64,000 bases of DNA, taken from NCBI GenBank assembly GCA_963754065.1, contig CAVWFH010000016.1:32339-96338 (forward strand), written 5' to 3'. Position numbers and translations under genes: made by a program. Under the pieces are notes generated by a model, which was not told the origin of the DNA, did no database searches, and saw only the letters and a list, made by a program, of their open reading frames with translations. Every line of letters begins with the position of its first letter. Positions within the stretch are counted from its first letter, which is position 1. Below are positions 34,750 to 43,517 of the stretch, in pieces. Source of the stretch: JALORV01 sp963754065 (lineage in GTDB: Bacteria; Pseudomonadota; Gammaproteobacteria; Burkholderiales; Burkholderiaceae_F).

Positions 34750-35227
34750 GCCGCCGACGACAGCCGGTCGCGGCGGCAGCCGCAGTGCCCGACGACGTGC
34801 GCGTGAACTGGCGGTGCAGGGTCTGTACGAATGGCTGGTCGGAGGTCAGGATGCCGCTGCCATTGAAGGACATCTGGCGGAAACCCGCGGCGCGGACGGC
34901 CTCGAGGAACTCACGGCCCGGACCGACATGTCGCACTATCGTGAACTGCTCAATGGGGCAATCGCGGGTGCCGATGCGCTGCGGGCCGATTTCGCGCCGC
35001 ATCTCGATCGCGGTGTCGAGGCACTGTCGCCGGTCGAGCACGGCATCCTGCTGCTGGCTACCTACGAGCTGAAGCATCGCGCGGAGATTCCGTACCGCGT
35101 CATCATCAACGAGGCGGTGGAACTCGCCAAAAGCTTCGGCGGCACCGAGGGATTCAAGTACGTCAACGGCGTGCTGGACAAGGTGGCCGCGCAACTGCGG
35201 CCGGCCGAAGTCGCTGCGCGCGCCTGA
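34724..35227 (+). CDS. nusB: Transcription antitermination factor NusB
   Basis: Helical RNA-binding factor, with NusE part of the rRNA antitermination complex. Segments include RRRARELAVQGLYEW near the N terminus, ELLNGAIAGADALRADFAPHL, SPVEHGILLLATYEL, YRVIINEAVELAKSFGG and YVNGVLDKVAAQLRP. ATG 34724 lies inside the end of ribH, with ATG 34718 also possible. Translational coupling to ribH is likely. Confidence 0.95.
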   Translation: MATKPSSTEPPTTAGRGGSRSARRRARELAVQGLYEWLVGGQDAAAIEGHLAETRGADGLEELTARTDMSHYRELLNGAIAGADALRADFAPHLDRGVEALSPVEHGILLLATYELKHRAEIPYRVIINEAVELAKSFGGTEGFKYVNGVLDKVAAQLRPAEVAARA

Positions 35228-35249
35228 ACGGCAACCGCAGGGCCACGCC

Positions 35250-36239
35250 ATGGCGTCGAACCGGCAGCCGGCCGGTGAGTTCGAACTGATCGCACGTTAC
35301 TTCGCGCGCACCGGAACGGCGGCAGCGCGAGTGGAACTGGGCATTGGCGACGACTGTGCGCTGATCGACGGTGGCCCGCAGATGCAATGGGCCGTAACCA
35401 CCGACATGCTGGTCGAAGGCGTGCATTTTTCTGCGGGCGGCGATCCGGAAGCACTGGGCCACAAGGCCCTGGCGGTCAACCTGTCCGATCTCGCCGCCTG
35501 CGGTGCGACTCCGCGCTGTTTTTTCCTGGCGCTGGGACTGCCACGGCCAGACGAAGCGTGGTTGGCCGCGTTCACGCGTGGCATGTTTGCCCTGGCAGAC
35601 GCCCACGCCTGTGTGCTGGCCGGCGGCGACACGACCCGGTCGCCGGGCGGGGTGACCCTTTCGATCACGGCGCTCGGCGAGCTGCCGCGCGGGACCGCGT
35701 TGCTACGCGCTGGCGCGGCGCCGGGCGATGACCTCTGGGTCTCTGGTGTGCTCGGCGACGGGGCCCTCGGGCTGGCATGCCGGCGCGGCGACATCGTGCT
35801 CCCTGCCGAAACCGCGCGGACTGCCATCGAACGGCTGGAGCGGCCAACGCCCCGGGTGGCGCTGGGCGAGCGCCTGCGCGGCATCGCGACGGGTGCGATT
35901 GACGTCTCGGACGGTCTGGCAGGGGATCTCGGCCACCTCCTGGAGCGATCCCGGGTGGCGGCGACAGTCGAATGGGCCGCCGTCCCGCGGTCGGAGGCGC
36001 TGCGGGGACTCGATGCTCCGACGCAGCAGCGCTGCGTGTTCGAGGGAGGCGACGACTATGAACTGCTGTTCACGGCGCCGCCTGCGGCAGCCGACGCCGT
36101 CCGCGCGGCGGGGTTGGCCGCGGGTGTCGCCGTTACCCGGATCGGAGCGATCCGGACCGGCGGCGGACTGACGGTCGTCGATGCCGACGGTCGGGCGATG
36201 GACAGGGAGCCGCGCGCGTTCGATCATTTCCGTCCATGA
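35250..36239 (+). CDS. thiL: Thiamine-monophosphate kinase
   Basis: A 329-residue AIR-synthase-fold kinase making thiamine diphosphate. Visible motifs are FELIARYFAR, GIGDDCALIDGG, TTDMLVEGVHF, HKALAVNLSDLAACGA, LAGGDTTRS and ISDGL-like IDVSDGLAGDLGHLLE. The next gene overlaps by ATGA. It sits between nusB and pgpA, a classical gammaproteobacterial/betaproteobacterial order. Confidence 0.97.
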   Translation: MASNRQPAGEFELIARYFARTGTAAARVELGIGDDCALIDGGPQMQWAVTTDMLVEGVHFSAGGDPEALGHKALAVNLSDLAACGATPRCFFLALGLPRPDEAWLAAFTRGMFALADAHACVLAGGDTTRSPGGVTLSITALGELPRGTALLRAGAAPGDDLWVSGVLGDGALGLACRRGDIVLPAETARTAIERLERPTPRVALGERLRGIATGAIDVSDGLAGDLGHLLERSRVAATVEWAAVPRSEALRGLDAPTQQRCVFEGGDDYELLFTAPPAAADAVRAAGLAAGVAVTRIGAIRTGGGLTVVDADGRAMDREPRAFDHFRP

Positions 36240-36787
36240 ACGCCCCCACGGCAACCAGGATGACCGCTCCCGTCCACCCCGAGGTCGCCCCAACAGCCGA
36301 TGGCATTGCTGCACCGTCGATGCGCTTCATGCTGGCGCACCCGGCGCACGGCGTGGCGCTCGGATTCGGCAGCGGCCTGCTGCGGCCGGCACCGGGCACG
36401 TGGGGCACGCTGGCGGGCTGGGGCGCCTTCATCGCACTCGATGGGTGGTTATCGCCGGGGGCCTGGGGCGTCGTGATCGCTGTCACCTTCCTGCTCGGCT
36501 GTGCCAGCGCCCAGCGCACCGGTAACGCGCTGGGGCGCCCGGATCATGGTGCGATCGTCATCGATGAAATCGTCGCGATCTGGATCGTGCTGTTGCTGCT
36601 GCCTTCTACGCTGATCGCGCAGGCGTGCGGTTTTCTGGCGTTCCGCCTGTTCGACATCCTGAAGCCGCCGCCGATACGTGCGCTCGACCGCCGCTGGAAA
36701 AATGGCGTCGGCGTCATGGTGGACGACCTCGTAGCGGCGTTTTACACCGTGGTGCTGGCGGCGATTGTCGTGCGAGTGATGCCATGA
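36236..36787 (+). CDS. pgpA: Phosphatidylglycerophosphatase A
   Basis: Membrane enzyme removing phosphate from phosphatidylglycerophosphate to make phosphatidylglycerol. Signature regions are GFGSGLLRPAPGTWGTLAG near the N terminus, DHGAIVIDEIVAIWI and FRLFDILKPPPIRALDR, with hydrophobic helices throughout. 183 residues. Starts within the thiL stop (ATGA). A later ATG with shorter leader is also possible. Confidence 0.95.
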   Translation: MNAPTATRMTAPVHPEVAPTADGIAAPSMRFMLAHPAHGVALGFGSGLLRPAPGTWGTLAGWGAFIALDGWLSPGAWGVVIAVTFLLGCASAQRTGNALGRPDHGAIVIDEIVAIWIVLLLLPSTLIAQACGFLAFRLFDILKPPPIRALDRRWKNGVGVMVDDLVAAFYTVVLAAIVVRVMP

Positions 36788-36818
36788 GCGCGCAGCGCGC
36801 AGCGCCGAGGGCAGGGCT

Positions 36819-37343
36819 ATGAGTTCGGCGGCCGAGCGCCTCGAACACCTGTCCGCCGAACTCGGACGGGCGCTGCGTGCGCAGCACCTGTCGCTGACCA
36901 CCGCCGAGTCCTGCACGGCGGGAGGCGTCGCCTACGCGGTGACGCTCAGCCCGGGTTCGAGCCAGTGGTTCGACCGCGGTTTCATCACGTACACCAATGA
37001 ATCGAAGATGCAGGTGCTCGGGGTTGCCCCAGCCTATCTGCGCGACTTCGGTGCGGTCAGTGAACCCGTTGCGCGCGCGATGGCGCTGGGCGCCCTGTCG
37101 CACAGCAGTGCCCAGGTAGCGGTGGCGGTAACCGGCATCGCAGGCCCGAGCGGGGCAACGCCGGCAAAGCCGGTTGGAACGGTCAGCTTCGCCTGGGCGA
37201 TACGTCGCGACACGAGCCAGACCGCCTGGGTGAAGACGGAAACCAGGCACTTCGACGGCGATCGCGGCACCGTGCGGACGCAGAGCATCGTCACCGCACT
37301 CGACACTCTGGTCGGTCTGCTGAAGCAGCGGCAGGACATTTAG
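36819..37343 (+). CDS. pncC: CinA C-terminal-domain protein, nicotinamide-nucleotide amidase
   Basis: A 174-residue stand-alone CinA C-terminal domain, which deamidates nicotinamide mononucleotide to nicotinate mononucleotide. Family motifs: LTTAESCTAGGVAYAVT with the catalytic Ser-Cys region, SQWFDRGFITYTNESKMQVL, AVAVTGIAGPSGATPAKPVG and GTVSFAWA. It lies about 30 bases after pgpA. The N-terminal molybdopterin-like CinA domain is absent, as in many proteobacteria. Confidence 0.95.
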   Translation: MSSAAERLEHLSAELGRALRAQHLSLTTAESCTAGGVAYAVTLSPGSSQWFDRGFITYTNESKMQVLGVAPAYLRDFGAVSEPVARAMALGALSHSSAQVAVAVTGIAGPSGATPAKPVGTVSFAWAIRRDTSQTAWVKTETRHFDGDRGTVRTQSIVTALDTLVGLLKQRQDI

Positions 37344-37371
37344 TGGCCCGCCGTCGCGACGCCGTCCCCGC

Positions 37372-38265
37372 ATGACACCCTCGGAACTGTTCCCGGATTT
37401 CGCACCTGAACGTCGACACGTCAATGGCGTGGACATCTGCTTCCGGCAGGGCGGCAGCGGTCCCGCCTTGCTCCTTCTGCACGGTTTCCCGCAAACGCAT
37501 GCCATCTGGCATCGCGTGGCACAACGACTGGCGCAACGTTTCCGCATCGTCATGCCGGACCTGCGCGGCTATGGTGACTCCGCCAAGCCGCCCAGCGACG
37601 TCGACCATGCGCCGTACAGCAAGCGCGCTATGGCGCGCGACATGGTCGAACTGATGCATGCCCTCGGTCATGAGCGCTACTTCGTCTGTGGCCACGATCG
37701 CGGCGGGCGTGTTGCGCACCGGCTCGCGCTCGACCATCCGCGCGACATCATGCGCCTGATGGTGCTCGACATCTCACCGACACGCACGATGTACGAACGC
37801 ACGACGATGGAGTTCGCGCGCCTTTACTACCACTGGTTCTTCCTGATCCAGCCGGCTCCGCTGCCCGAGACGCTGATCGGTGCCGAACCCGACTTCTACC
37901 TGCAAGCGAAACTCGGGGCCTGGTCGTCGAGCGGCGCGTCGGCGTTCGATCCGCGTGCGCTGGCCGAGTATCAGCGTTGTTTCACTCCGGCCGCCATCCA
38001 TGCGATGTGCGAGGACTACCGCGCTGCCGCCGGCATCGACCTCGAACATGACCGCGCCGACGAGGCGCGCCGGATCGAGTGTCCGGTCCATGTGCTGTGG
38101 GGCGAACGCGGCGTGGTGCACCGCTTGTTCACGCCACTGGCCGACTGGCGTGACAAGGCGACCGGTGCGGTGACCGGTCGAACGCTGCCGTGCGGACACT
38201 TCATTCCTGAAGAACAGCCCGACGTCTTCGTCGACGAGGCGGCTGCCTTCTTCGTCGCCAGCTGA
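37372..38265 (+). CDS. Alpha/beta hydrolase, fluoroacetate/haloacetate dehalogenase-like
   Basis: A 297-residue alpha/beta hydrolase. Key residues match the known fluoroacetate dehalogenase of Rhodopseudomonas palustris (RPA1163) almost position for position: nucleophile Asp109 with Arg110 and Arg113 in GHDRGGRVAH; His154-Trp155 in YYHWFFLIQP; Tyr216 in EDYRAAAGIDLEHD; His276 in PCGHFIPEE. In the family the Arg pair binds the carboxylate and His/Trp/Tyr hold the halide. An Asp nucleophile argues against an ordinary esterase. Activity and substrate are inferred from motifs. The last base overlaps the start of the next gene. Confidence 0.85.
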   Translation: MTPSELFPDFAPERRHVNGVDICFRQGGSGPALLLLHGFPQTHAIWHRVAQRLAQRFRIVMPDLRGYGDSAKPPSDVDHAPYSKRAMARDMVELMHALGHERYFVCGHDRGGRVAHRLALDHPRDIMRLMVLDISPTRTMYERTTMEFARLYYHWFFLIQPAPLPETLIGAEPDFYLQAKLGAWSSSGASAFDPRALAEYQRCFTPAAIHAMCEDYRAAAGIDLEHDRADEARRIECPVHVLWGERGVVHRLFTPLADWRDKATGAVTGRTLPCGHFIPEEQPDVFVDEAAAFFVAS

Positions 38266-39923
38266 TGCGAAGCGGGTGGCTGGCGTACTTCCTGCTGCTG
38301 CCGTCGCTGGTGGCGAGCGCGCTGCCGGCCAATGAACTGTGCCTGTCGGATGCGCGCGGACTGAAGATCACGGATGCGCGCCTCTTCGAAGGCGTTGGCT
38401 CGTATCGCGCGCCGCGCGTCTCCGACCATCCCGAGGCGCAGCGCTACTTCGAACAAGGTCTGGTGTTCGGCTGGGGCTTCAATTTTGCGGAGTCCGCCCG
38501 CTCGTTCCGTGCCGCGACCTTGCGCGACCCGGACTGTGCGATGTGCCGATGGGGCATCGCCTGGGCGGTGGGACCGAGCATCAACCATGACATGGAGGCC
38601 GCGGACATGCCGATTGCCCGCGATGCGATCGTGCAGGCTCGCGCGTATGCCACCGATCCCCGCACGCGCGAACTCGTCGCGGCGTTGGCTTTGCGCTATG
38701 CGGACGGTGCCGCCACCGTCGCCGATGCCGATGCAGTCCGCTATGCCGAGGCGCTGGTGGCCCTGGCCGAACGTCGATCGAACGACGCCGACATCGCCGT
38801 GTTTGCCGCCGAGGCCCTGATGACGGCGCATGCGTACGACTGGTGGCGTGCCGACGGCACGGCCCAACCCTGGACGCCGCGCATTGCGGCACTGCTCGAC
38901 CGGGCGCTTGCGCTCGCGCCGGATCACCCCGGCGCGCACCACTACCGTATCCACCTGTACGACGAGTCGCGCACGCCGGCCGCGGCGCTCGCGTCGGCCG
39001 AGCGCCTGCCGGCGATTGCGCCGGGCGTCGGCCATCTCGTGCACATGCCGTCCCATGTCTATCTGCGGCTGGGTCGGTACCACGATGCAGTAGGGTCGAA
39101 CCAGGCGGCGGTCACGGCGGATCAGCGCTACGCGACGGCCACGATTGCCGACCGTGCGTACGCCGCGGGCTACGCGTTGCACAACCAGCATTTCCTCTGG
39201 GCGTCGGCCCTCTGGAGCGGCGAGTCACAGGTCGCGCTGGATACCGCTAAGGCAATGGCGGCGACCGTCGCTGGCTGGCCCGACCTGCAGATCGATGCGG
39301 GAACGCGCCAGCACCTGCTGGCCACTCCCTGGTTCACCTTGGTGCGCTTTGGCCGCTGGAACGACATCCTCCTCGCCACGACGGATCCCAAGGCGGGGCC
39401 GTACCTGCGGGGCGTGACCGCGTATGCCCGAGGCACGGCCTACGCGCATCAGGGCATGAGGGCGCGTGCCGAGCAGGAATTGACAGCGCTTCGGGCCGCG
39501 CGTCGGCAGGCCAGCGCGCAGAAGCTCATGATCAAGCAGACCAATCGTGCCGGCGACCTGCTGGCCGTGGCCGAAGCGTTGCTGCGCGCCGATATCGCTG
39601 CTGCGCGCGGGTCACGTGCCGAGGCCGTGCGGCACGCACGGATCGCCGTTGCGCGTGAAGATCGGCTCGCGAGCGACGAACCGCCTGCCTGGCAGATCCC
39701 GGCACGGCAGCGTCTCGGGCAAGCCTTGTTGCAGGCAGGCCAGGCGCGCGCGGCGCTGGCGGTGTTCGAGGCCGACCTTGAGCGTCACCCTGCGAATGCC
39801 ATTGCGCTGGCCGGTCGCGCCGAGTCTGAACGCCGCCTGGGCAACGCAGCCGTTGCCGACGCACTGTTAGTCAAGGCCAAAACGGCATGGGACCATGCCG
39901 ATGTTCCGTTGCCGGTGCCGTAG
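38265..39923 (+). CDS. Secreted TPR-rich protein
   Basis: A 552-residue protein with a signal peptide (WLAYFLLLPSLVASALPA) and several tetratricopeptide-like helix pairs. These include PEAQRYFEQGLVFGWGFNFAESARSF, VGHLVHMPSHVYLRLGRYHDAV and, near the end, RQRLGQALLQAGQARAALAVFEADLERHP. The block LFEQGLxxxxGFNxxEAxRSFxxA is a feature of a family of unknown function in proteobacteria. It contains a pair of Cys (DPDCAMCRWG) that could be a redox or metal motif. It is coupled to the dehalogenase-like gene by a one-base overlap. Confidence 0.75.
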   Translation: MRSGWLAYFLLLPSLVASALPANELCLSDARGLKITDARLFEGVGSYRAPRVSDHPEAQRYFEQGLVFGWGFNFAESARSFRAATLRDPDCAMCRWGIAWAVGPSINHDMEAADMPIARDAIVQARAYATDPRTRELVAALALRYADGAATVADADAVRYAEALVALAERRSNDADIAVFAAEALMTAHAYDWWRADGTAQPWTPRIAALLDRALALAPDHPGAHHYRIHLYDESRTPAAALASAERLPAIAPGVGHLVHMPSHVYLRLGRYHDAVGSNQAAVTADQRYATATIADRAYAAGYALHNQHFLWASALWSGESQVALDTAKAMAATVAGWPDLQIDAGTRQHLLATPWFTLVRFGRWNDILLATTDPKAGPYLRGVTAYARGTAYAHQGMRARAEQELTALRAARRQASAQKLMIKQTNRAGDLLAVAEALLRADIAAARGSRAEAVRHARIAVAREDRLASDEPPAWQIPARQRLGQALLQAGQARAALAVFEADLERHPANAIALAGRAESERRLGNAAVADALLVKAKTAWDHADVPLPVP

Positions 39924-39971
39924 GGCCCGGTGGCGATGCCCGTCTGATCTGCACTTTCATCACGGATTGCC

Positions 39972-41291
39972 ATGCCGACCGAAGTCCTGCTGCTGTTTGG
40001 GTTGATTCTGCTCAATGGCGTCTTTGCCATGTCCGAAATCGCGCTGGTGACCGCGCGCCGTGCCCGGCTGCAGGCGCTGGTCGAACAGGGTGACATCGGA
40101 GCGGCCGCCGCACTGGCACTGAACGACGAGCCAACGCGTTTTCTGTCGACCATCCAGGTCGGCATTACGTCGATCGGCATCCTGAGCGGGATCGTGGGCG
40201 AGGCCGCCTTCGCCGAGCCTCTCGCGCGCTGGCTGATCGCGCTGGGCGCCGAACCGAAGGTTGCCCAGCTCGGCGCAACCGCTCTGGTCGTGGTCGTCGT
40301 CACGTACTTCTCGATCGTGCTCGGCGAGCTCGTGCCGAAGCGGTTGGGCCAGATCTCGGCCGAGGCGATTGCCCGCCGCGTGGCGCGACCGATAGCCTGG
40401 CTCGCGCTGGCCGCGAAGCCGTTCGTACGGCTGCTGACGGCGTCGACCGACCTGATGCTGCGTGTGATCGGAGCGCGTTCGGACGGATCCAGCGCCGTCA
40501 CCGAGGAGGAAATCCACGCGCTGATCAAGGAAGGTTCGGAAACCGGCGTGATCGACGAACAGGAGCGCGCGATGGTGCGCAACGTGTTCCGGCTCGACGA
40601 CCGTCAGATCGCGTCGCTGATGACGCCGCGCTCGGAAATCGTTTACCTGGATCTCGAAGACGACCTGCAGGACAACCTGCACCGGGTGCTCGACATCGAG
40701 CATTCACGCTTCCCGGTGTGCCGCGGAGGCCTGCGCGATGTCGTCGGCGTGGCGAGTGCGCGCCGGCTGCTGCAGCAGGCCATCCGCGGCGACGTCCTCA
40801 ACCTCGAGCGCGCGGCCGAGCCGGTGGTGTACGTACCGGAGTCGCTGACGGGCATGGAACTGCTGGAGAACTTTCGCGCCAGCGCCGGGCACATGGCGCT
40901 GGTGGTCGACGAGTATGGCGAGATCCAGGGGCTGGTGACCTCGCAGGATCTGTTCGAAGCGATCGCCGGAGAGTTCAAGCCGCAGCGCACCGAGGATGCC
41001 TGGGCGGTGCAGCGGGCCGACGGTTCGTGGCTGCTCGATGGACTGATTCCCATTCCCGAACTCAAGGACCGCTTGAACTTCGGCGCTGCGCCCGAGGAGG
41101 AACTGGGACGCTACAACACGCTGTCGGGCATGGTGATGCTGCTGCTCGGTCGGGTGCCGGCCACCGGTGACATTGTCGAATGGCACGGCTGGCACTTCGA
41201 GATCGTCGACATGGACAAACATCGCATCGACAAGGTGCTGGCTTCGCAGACACCGAGCGCGGCCGAGATGGCGACCGGAGTCGGCAAGTGA
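39972..41291 (+). CDS. CNNM/CorC-type hemolysin-family membrane protein
   Basis: A 439-residue protein with the DUF21 (CNNM) transmembrane domain (residues 1-~175, LILLNGVFAMSEIALVTARRARLQ, GELVPKRLG). A CBS pair (~residues 200-330, VRNVFRLDDRQIASLMTPRSEI) and a C-terminal CorC_HlyC domain follow. Relatives transport or regulate Mg/Co, and the hemolysin name is historical. It stops 11 bases before the convergent pyrF end. Confidence 0.92.
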   Translation: MPTEVLLLFGLILLNGVFAMSEIALVTARRARLQALVEQGDIGAAAALALNDEPTRFLSTIQVGITSIGILSGIVGEAAFAEPLARWLIALGAEPKVAQLGATALVVVVVTYFSIVLGELVPKRLGQISAEAIARRVARPIAWLALAAKPFVRLLTASTDLMLRVIGARSDGSSAVTEEEIHALIKEGSETGVIDEQERAMVRNVFRLDDRQIASLMTPRSEIVYLDLEDDLQDNLHRVLDIEHSRFPVCRGGLRDVVGVASARRLLQQAIRGDVLNLERAAEPVVYVPESLTGMELLENFRASAGHMALVVDEYGEIQGLVTSQDLFEAIAGEFKPQRTEDAWAVQRADGSWLLDGLIPIPELKDRLNFGAAPEEELGRYNTLSGMVMLLLGRVPATGDIVEWHGWHFEIVDMDKHRIDKVLASQTPSAAEMATGVGK

Positions 41292-41302
41292 GGAGACCCG
41301 CT

Positions 41303-42133
41303 TCAGCGCCGCCGGTGGCGATTGATCTCGTCGCGGGTGGCGCGAGCCACCGCGCGCGCTCGCTCGGCGTAGTCGGGCCCGTCGCCGGCATAAAGGATCG
41401 CGCGCGACGAATTGATCACCATGCCGGTACCGTCCGCAGTCTGACCGGCGGTGACACTGGCGGCGATATCGCCGCCCTGCGCACCGACGCCGGGCACCAG
41501 CAACGGCATGTCGCCGACGAGTGATCGAACCAGCGCTAGTTCAGTCGGGTAGGTCGCTCCCACGACCAGGCCCAGCTGACCCGCTGTGTTCCACTCGCCT
41601 GCCGCCTTCGCTGCCAGGCGCTGATAGAGGGGCACTCCGGCAATGTCGAGCATCTGCAGGTCGGTGCCACCCGCGTTGCTGGTGCGGCAAAGCAGGAAGG
41701 CGCCGCGGTCCGCATACGCAAGAAAGGGTTCGATCGAGTCCTTGCCCATGTAGGGCGAGAGCGTGACTGCGTCCGCGTCATAGCGTTCGAACGCCTCGCG
41801 CGCATAGTGTTCGGCCGTGGCACCGATGTCGCCGCGCTTGGCGTCGAGGATCACCGGCACCTGCGGGTGCTCGCGGTGGATGTGCGCTATCAACTGCTCG
41901 AGCTGGCTCTCGGCGCGCGCGGAGGCGAAGTAGGCAATCTGCGGCTTGAACGCGCAGGCGAGGTCGACCGTCGCATCGACTATTTCGCGACAGAACCGAA
42001 AGAGGGCATCACCGGTGCCGCGAAGCGCGGCCGGAAAGCGCTCAGGGTCCGGATCGAGGCCGACGCACAGCAGTGAGTCGGCGGCGCTCCAGCGCGCCGA
42101 CAGTTTGGCGTAGAAGGTCGATGGTTGCGGCAT
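41303..42133 (-). CDS. pyrF: Orotidine 5'-phosphate decarboxylase (type 2)
   Basis: Last step of UMP synthesis. The protein of 276 residues belongs to the longer type 2 subfamily. LLCVGLDPDPERFP, the catalytic ILDAKRGDIGATAEHYA (Asp-Lys-Asp tetrad core), VTLSPYMGKDSIEPFL and the phosphate loop PGVGAQGGDIAAS are visible. It ends convergently against the CNNM gene. Confidence 0.96.
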   Translation of the reverse strand: MPQPSTFYAKLSARWSAADSLLCVGLDPDPERFPAALRGTGDALFRFCREIVDATVDLACAFKPQIAYFASARAESQLEQLIAHIHREHPQVPVILDAKRGDIGATAEHYAREAFERYDADAVTLSPYMGKDSIEPFLAYADRGAFLLCRTSNAGGTDLQMLDIAGVPLYQRLAAKAAGEWNTAGQLGLVVGATYPTELALVRSLVGDMPLLVPGVGAQGGDIAASVTAGQTADGTGMVINSSRAILYAGDGPDYAERARAVARATRDEINRHRRR

Positions 42134-42271
42134 GTGTTCCCCCGGGCGGAATTGTAGGGGGCCGCGGGATCCGCCAGCGCGCCAGCGTCGCCCACGGACG
42201 TTCCCGATGGCAGTCGGCCTCGCAGTGATTCGACTCGAAGCGGCTGCGAGTTGCAGCTGGATCGAGAGCCG

Positions 42272-42679
42272 TCAGGTCGGCGGGTCGCCGTTCTCTTGCA
42301 GCGAATCGCTCGAGTTGTCGTTCACTGCGGCGCCCGAGTCGCGCGTCCGGCTGATCCACAACGCTGCTGTCACGACGACTCCCGCCAGCAGTGCCCAGCG
42401 CAGCGTGCGCGATCGGGAGAGTTGCGAAACGCCGGTCACGACCGCCGGGACGACCCAAGGCTGGCGCCGGGCAAAACCCAGCGCGTTGGCCGCGGCACCG
42501 AGCAGCGAAGTGCCGGCCCCCTGCGGTGAACCCGCCAGGAGTCCTGCGACGCGTCGCACACCACGAGTTCGTTCCTGGAATCGATCGAGCTGGTGGGCAA
42601 GCTGCGCGCGTTCCGCCGCGGCGCGTACCAGCAGAAGGTCGCGCTTCAGTTCATGCAGTTCGCGATCAGCCGTTTTCAT
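42272..42679 (-). CDS. YqjK-like hypothetical protein
   Basis: A 135-residue protein with a charged N-terminal helix (MKTADRELHELKRDLLLVRAAAERAQLAHQL) and one C-terminal membrane helix (WALLAGVVVTAALWI). ATG 42679 lies inside the end of the preceding holin-family gene (14-base overlap). It forms the third member of a YqjD-YqjE-YqjK-like operon. Function unknown; membrane-associated. Confidence 0.7.
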   Translation of the reverse strand: MKTADRELHELKRDLLLVRAAAERAQLAHQLDRFQERTRGVRRVAGLLAGSPQGAGTSLLGAAANALGFARRQPWVVPAVVTGVSQLSRSRTLRWALLAGVVVTAALWISRTRDSGAAVNDNSSDSLQENGDPPT

Positions 42680-43079
42680 CGGTGGTGCCGTCGGGGCGAC
42701 CGTGCAAGGCGTCGCGGTCCTTTTGCAGTTCCGCGCGCGTCTGCGCCAGGAACGGCGGTGCGGCCGCGATCTCGCGCCGCACGACGCGAACCGCCACGAA
42801 AGCGGCGACTGCATACGCCACCGTGACCAAGCCGAGCGCGAGCGCCCGAGGGCCATCCCAGAAAACGGCCGCCACCCAGAGCGACAGCGTCACCAGTGCG
42901 GCGAGCAGCAGCACGGCCGCGACGATCCCGAGCGCGGCCCAGCGAAGCGCCCGGTCGCGTGTTTCGTCGAGCTCGAGCGCTGCCAGTTCCCCGCGCGTCG
43001 CCAGCAGGCTGATCGCGTGGGAGATCATCGCCCGTATCGATGCGATCAGGCCGTGCGGGGACTCCGTTTCATCCGACAT
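42666..43079 (-). CDS. YqjE-type phage-holin-family membrane protein
   Basis: A 137-residue protein with two closely spaced membrane helices (LRWAALGIVAAVLLLAALVTLSLWVAAVFW and ALALGLVTVAYAVAAFVAVRVV), in the architecture of YqjE. The start is uncertain between ATG 43079 and GTG 43100. It is followed by the YqjK-like gene and preceded by a YqjD/ElaB-like gene, which suggests a membrane stress or ribosome-anchoring role. This is based on the known role of YqjD in E. coli. Confidence 0.8.
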   Translation of the reverse strand: MSDETESPHGLIASIRAMISHAISLLATRGELAALELDETRDRALRWAALGIVAAVLLLAALVTLSLWVAAVFWDGPRALALGLVTVAYAVAAFVAVRVVRREIAAAPPFLAQTRAELQKDRDALHGRPDGTTDENG

Positions 43080-43125
43080 CGCTGATTCCACCGTGGGCAC
43101 GTCGCGCGCCGAGACGACGCAACGA

Positions 43126-43428
43126 TCAGCGACGGTTGATCACGAGCCCGACCAGCATGCCGATACCGGCTGCGATGCCGACGGCTGTCCACGGGTGTTC
43201 GTGCACCCAGGTGTCGGAAGCCTTGGCCGCTACCTTGGCCTGATCGACCACGCGATGCTCGACCTCTACCAGGCGGGTTTTCGCGTTGGAGATTGCGGAC
43301 TGGGCACGACGACGCAAATCGGCGGCCTGTTCGCCGCTGGCCTGTGCCGCCTGGCGCAGCAACTCTTCCGCATCGACCAGCACGGTGTTGACATCCGTCA
43401 TCAGACGTTCCTTCTTGGTCTGTTCCAT
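43126..43428 (-). CDS. YqjD/ElaB family (DUF883) membrane-anchored protein
   Basis: A 100-residue protein: a long amphipathic helix rich in Ala, Gln and Arg, then one C-terminal membrane helix with the family-conserved HEHPWTAVGIAAGIGMLVGLV-type tail and basic end (NRR). E. coli YqjD binds ribosomes and tethers them to the membrane in stationary phase. AAGGAG lies 6 bases upstream of the ATG. Confidence 0.9.
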   Translation of the reverse strand: MEQTKKERLMTDVNTVLVDAEELLRQAAQASGEQAADLRRRAQSAISNAKTRLVEVEHRVVDQAKVAAKASDTWVHEHPWTAVGIAAGIGMLVGLVINRR

Positions 43429-43517
43429 GGCTTCTCCTTAAAGTCAGCAGCCTACATCTTCAGGCTAGACAATCATCATGCCGGCGGCATGATGCAGATC
43501 GAATCCCGCAAATTCCC

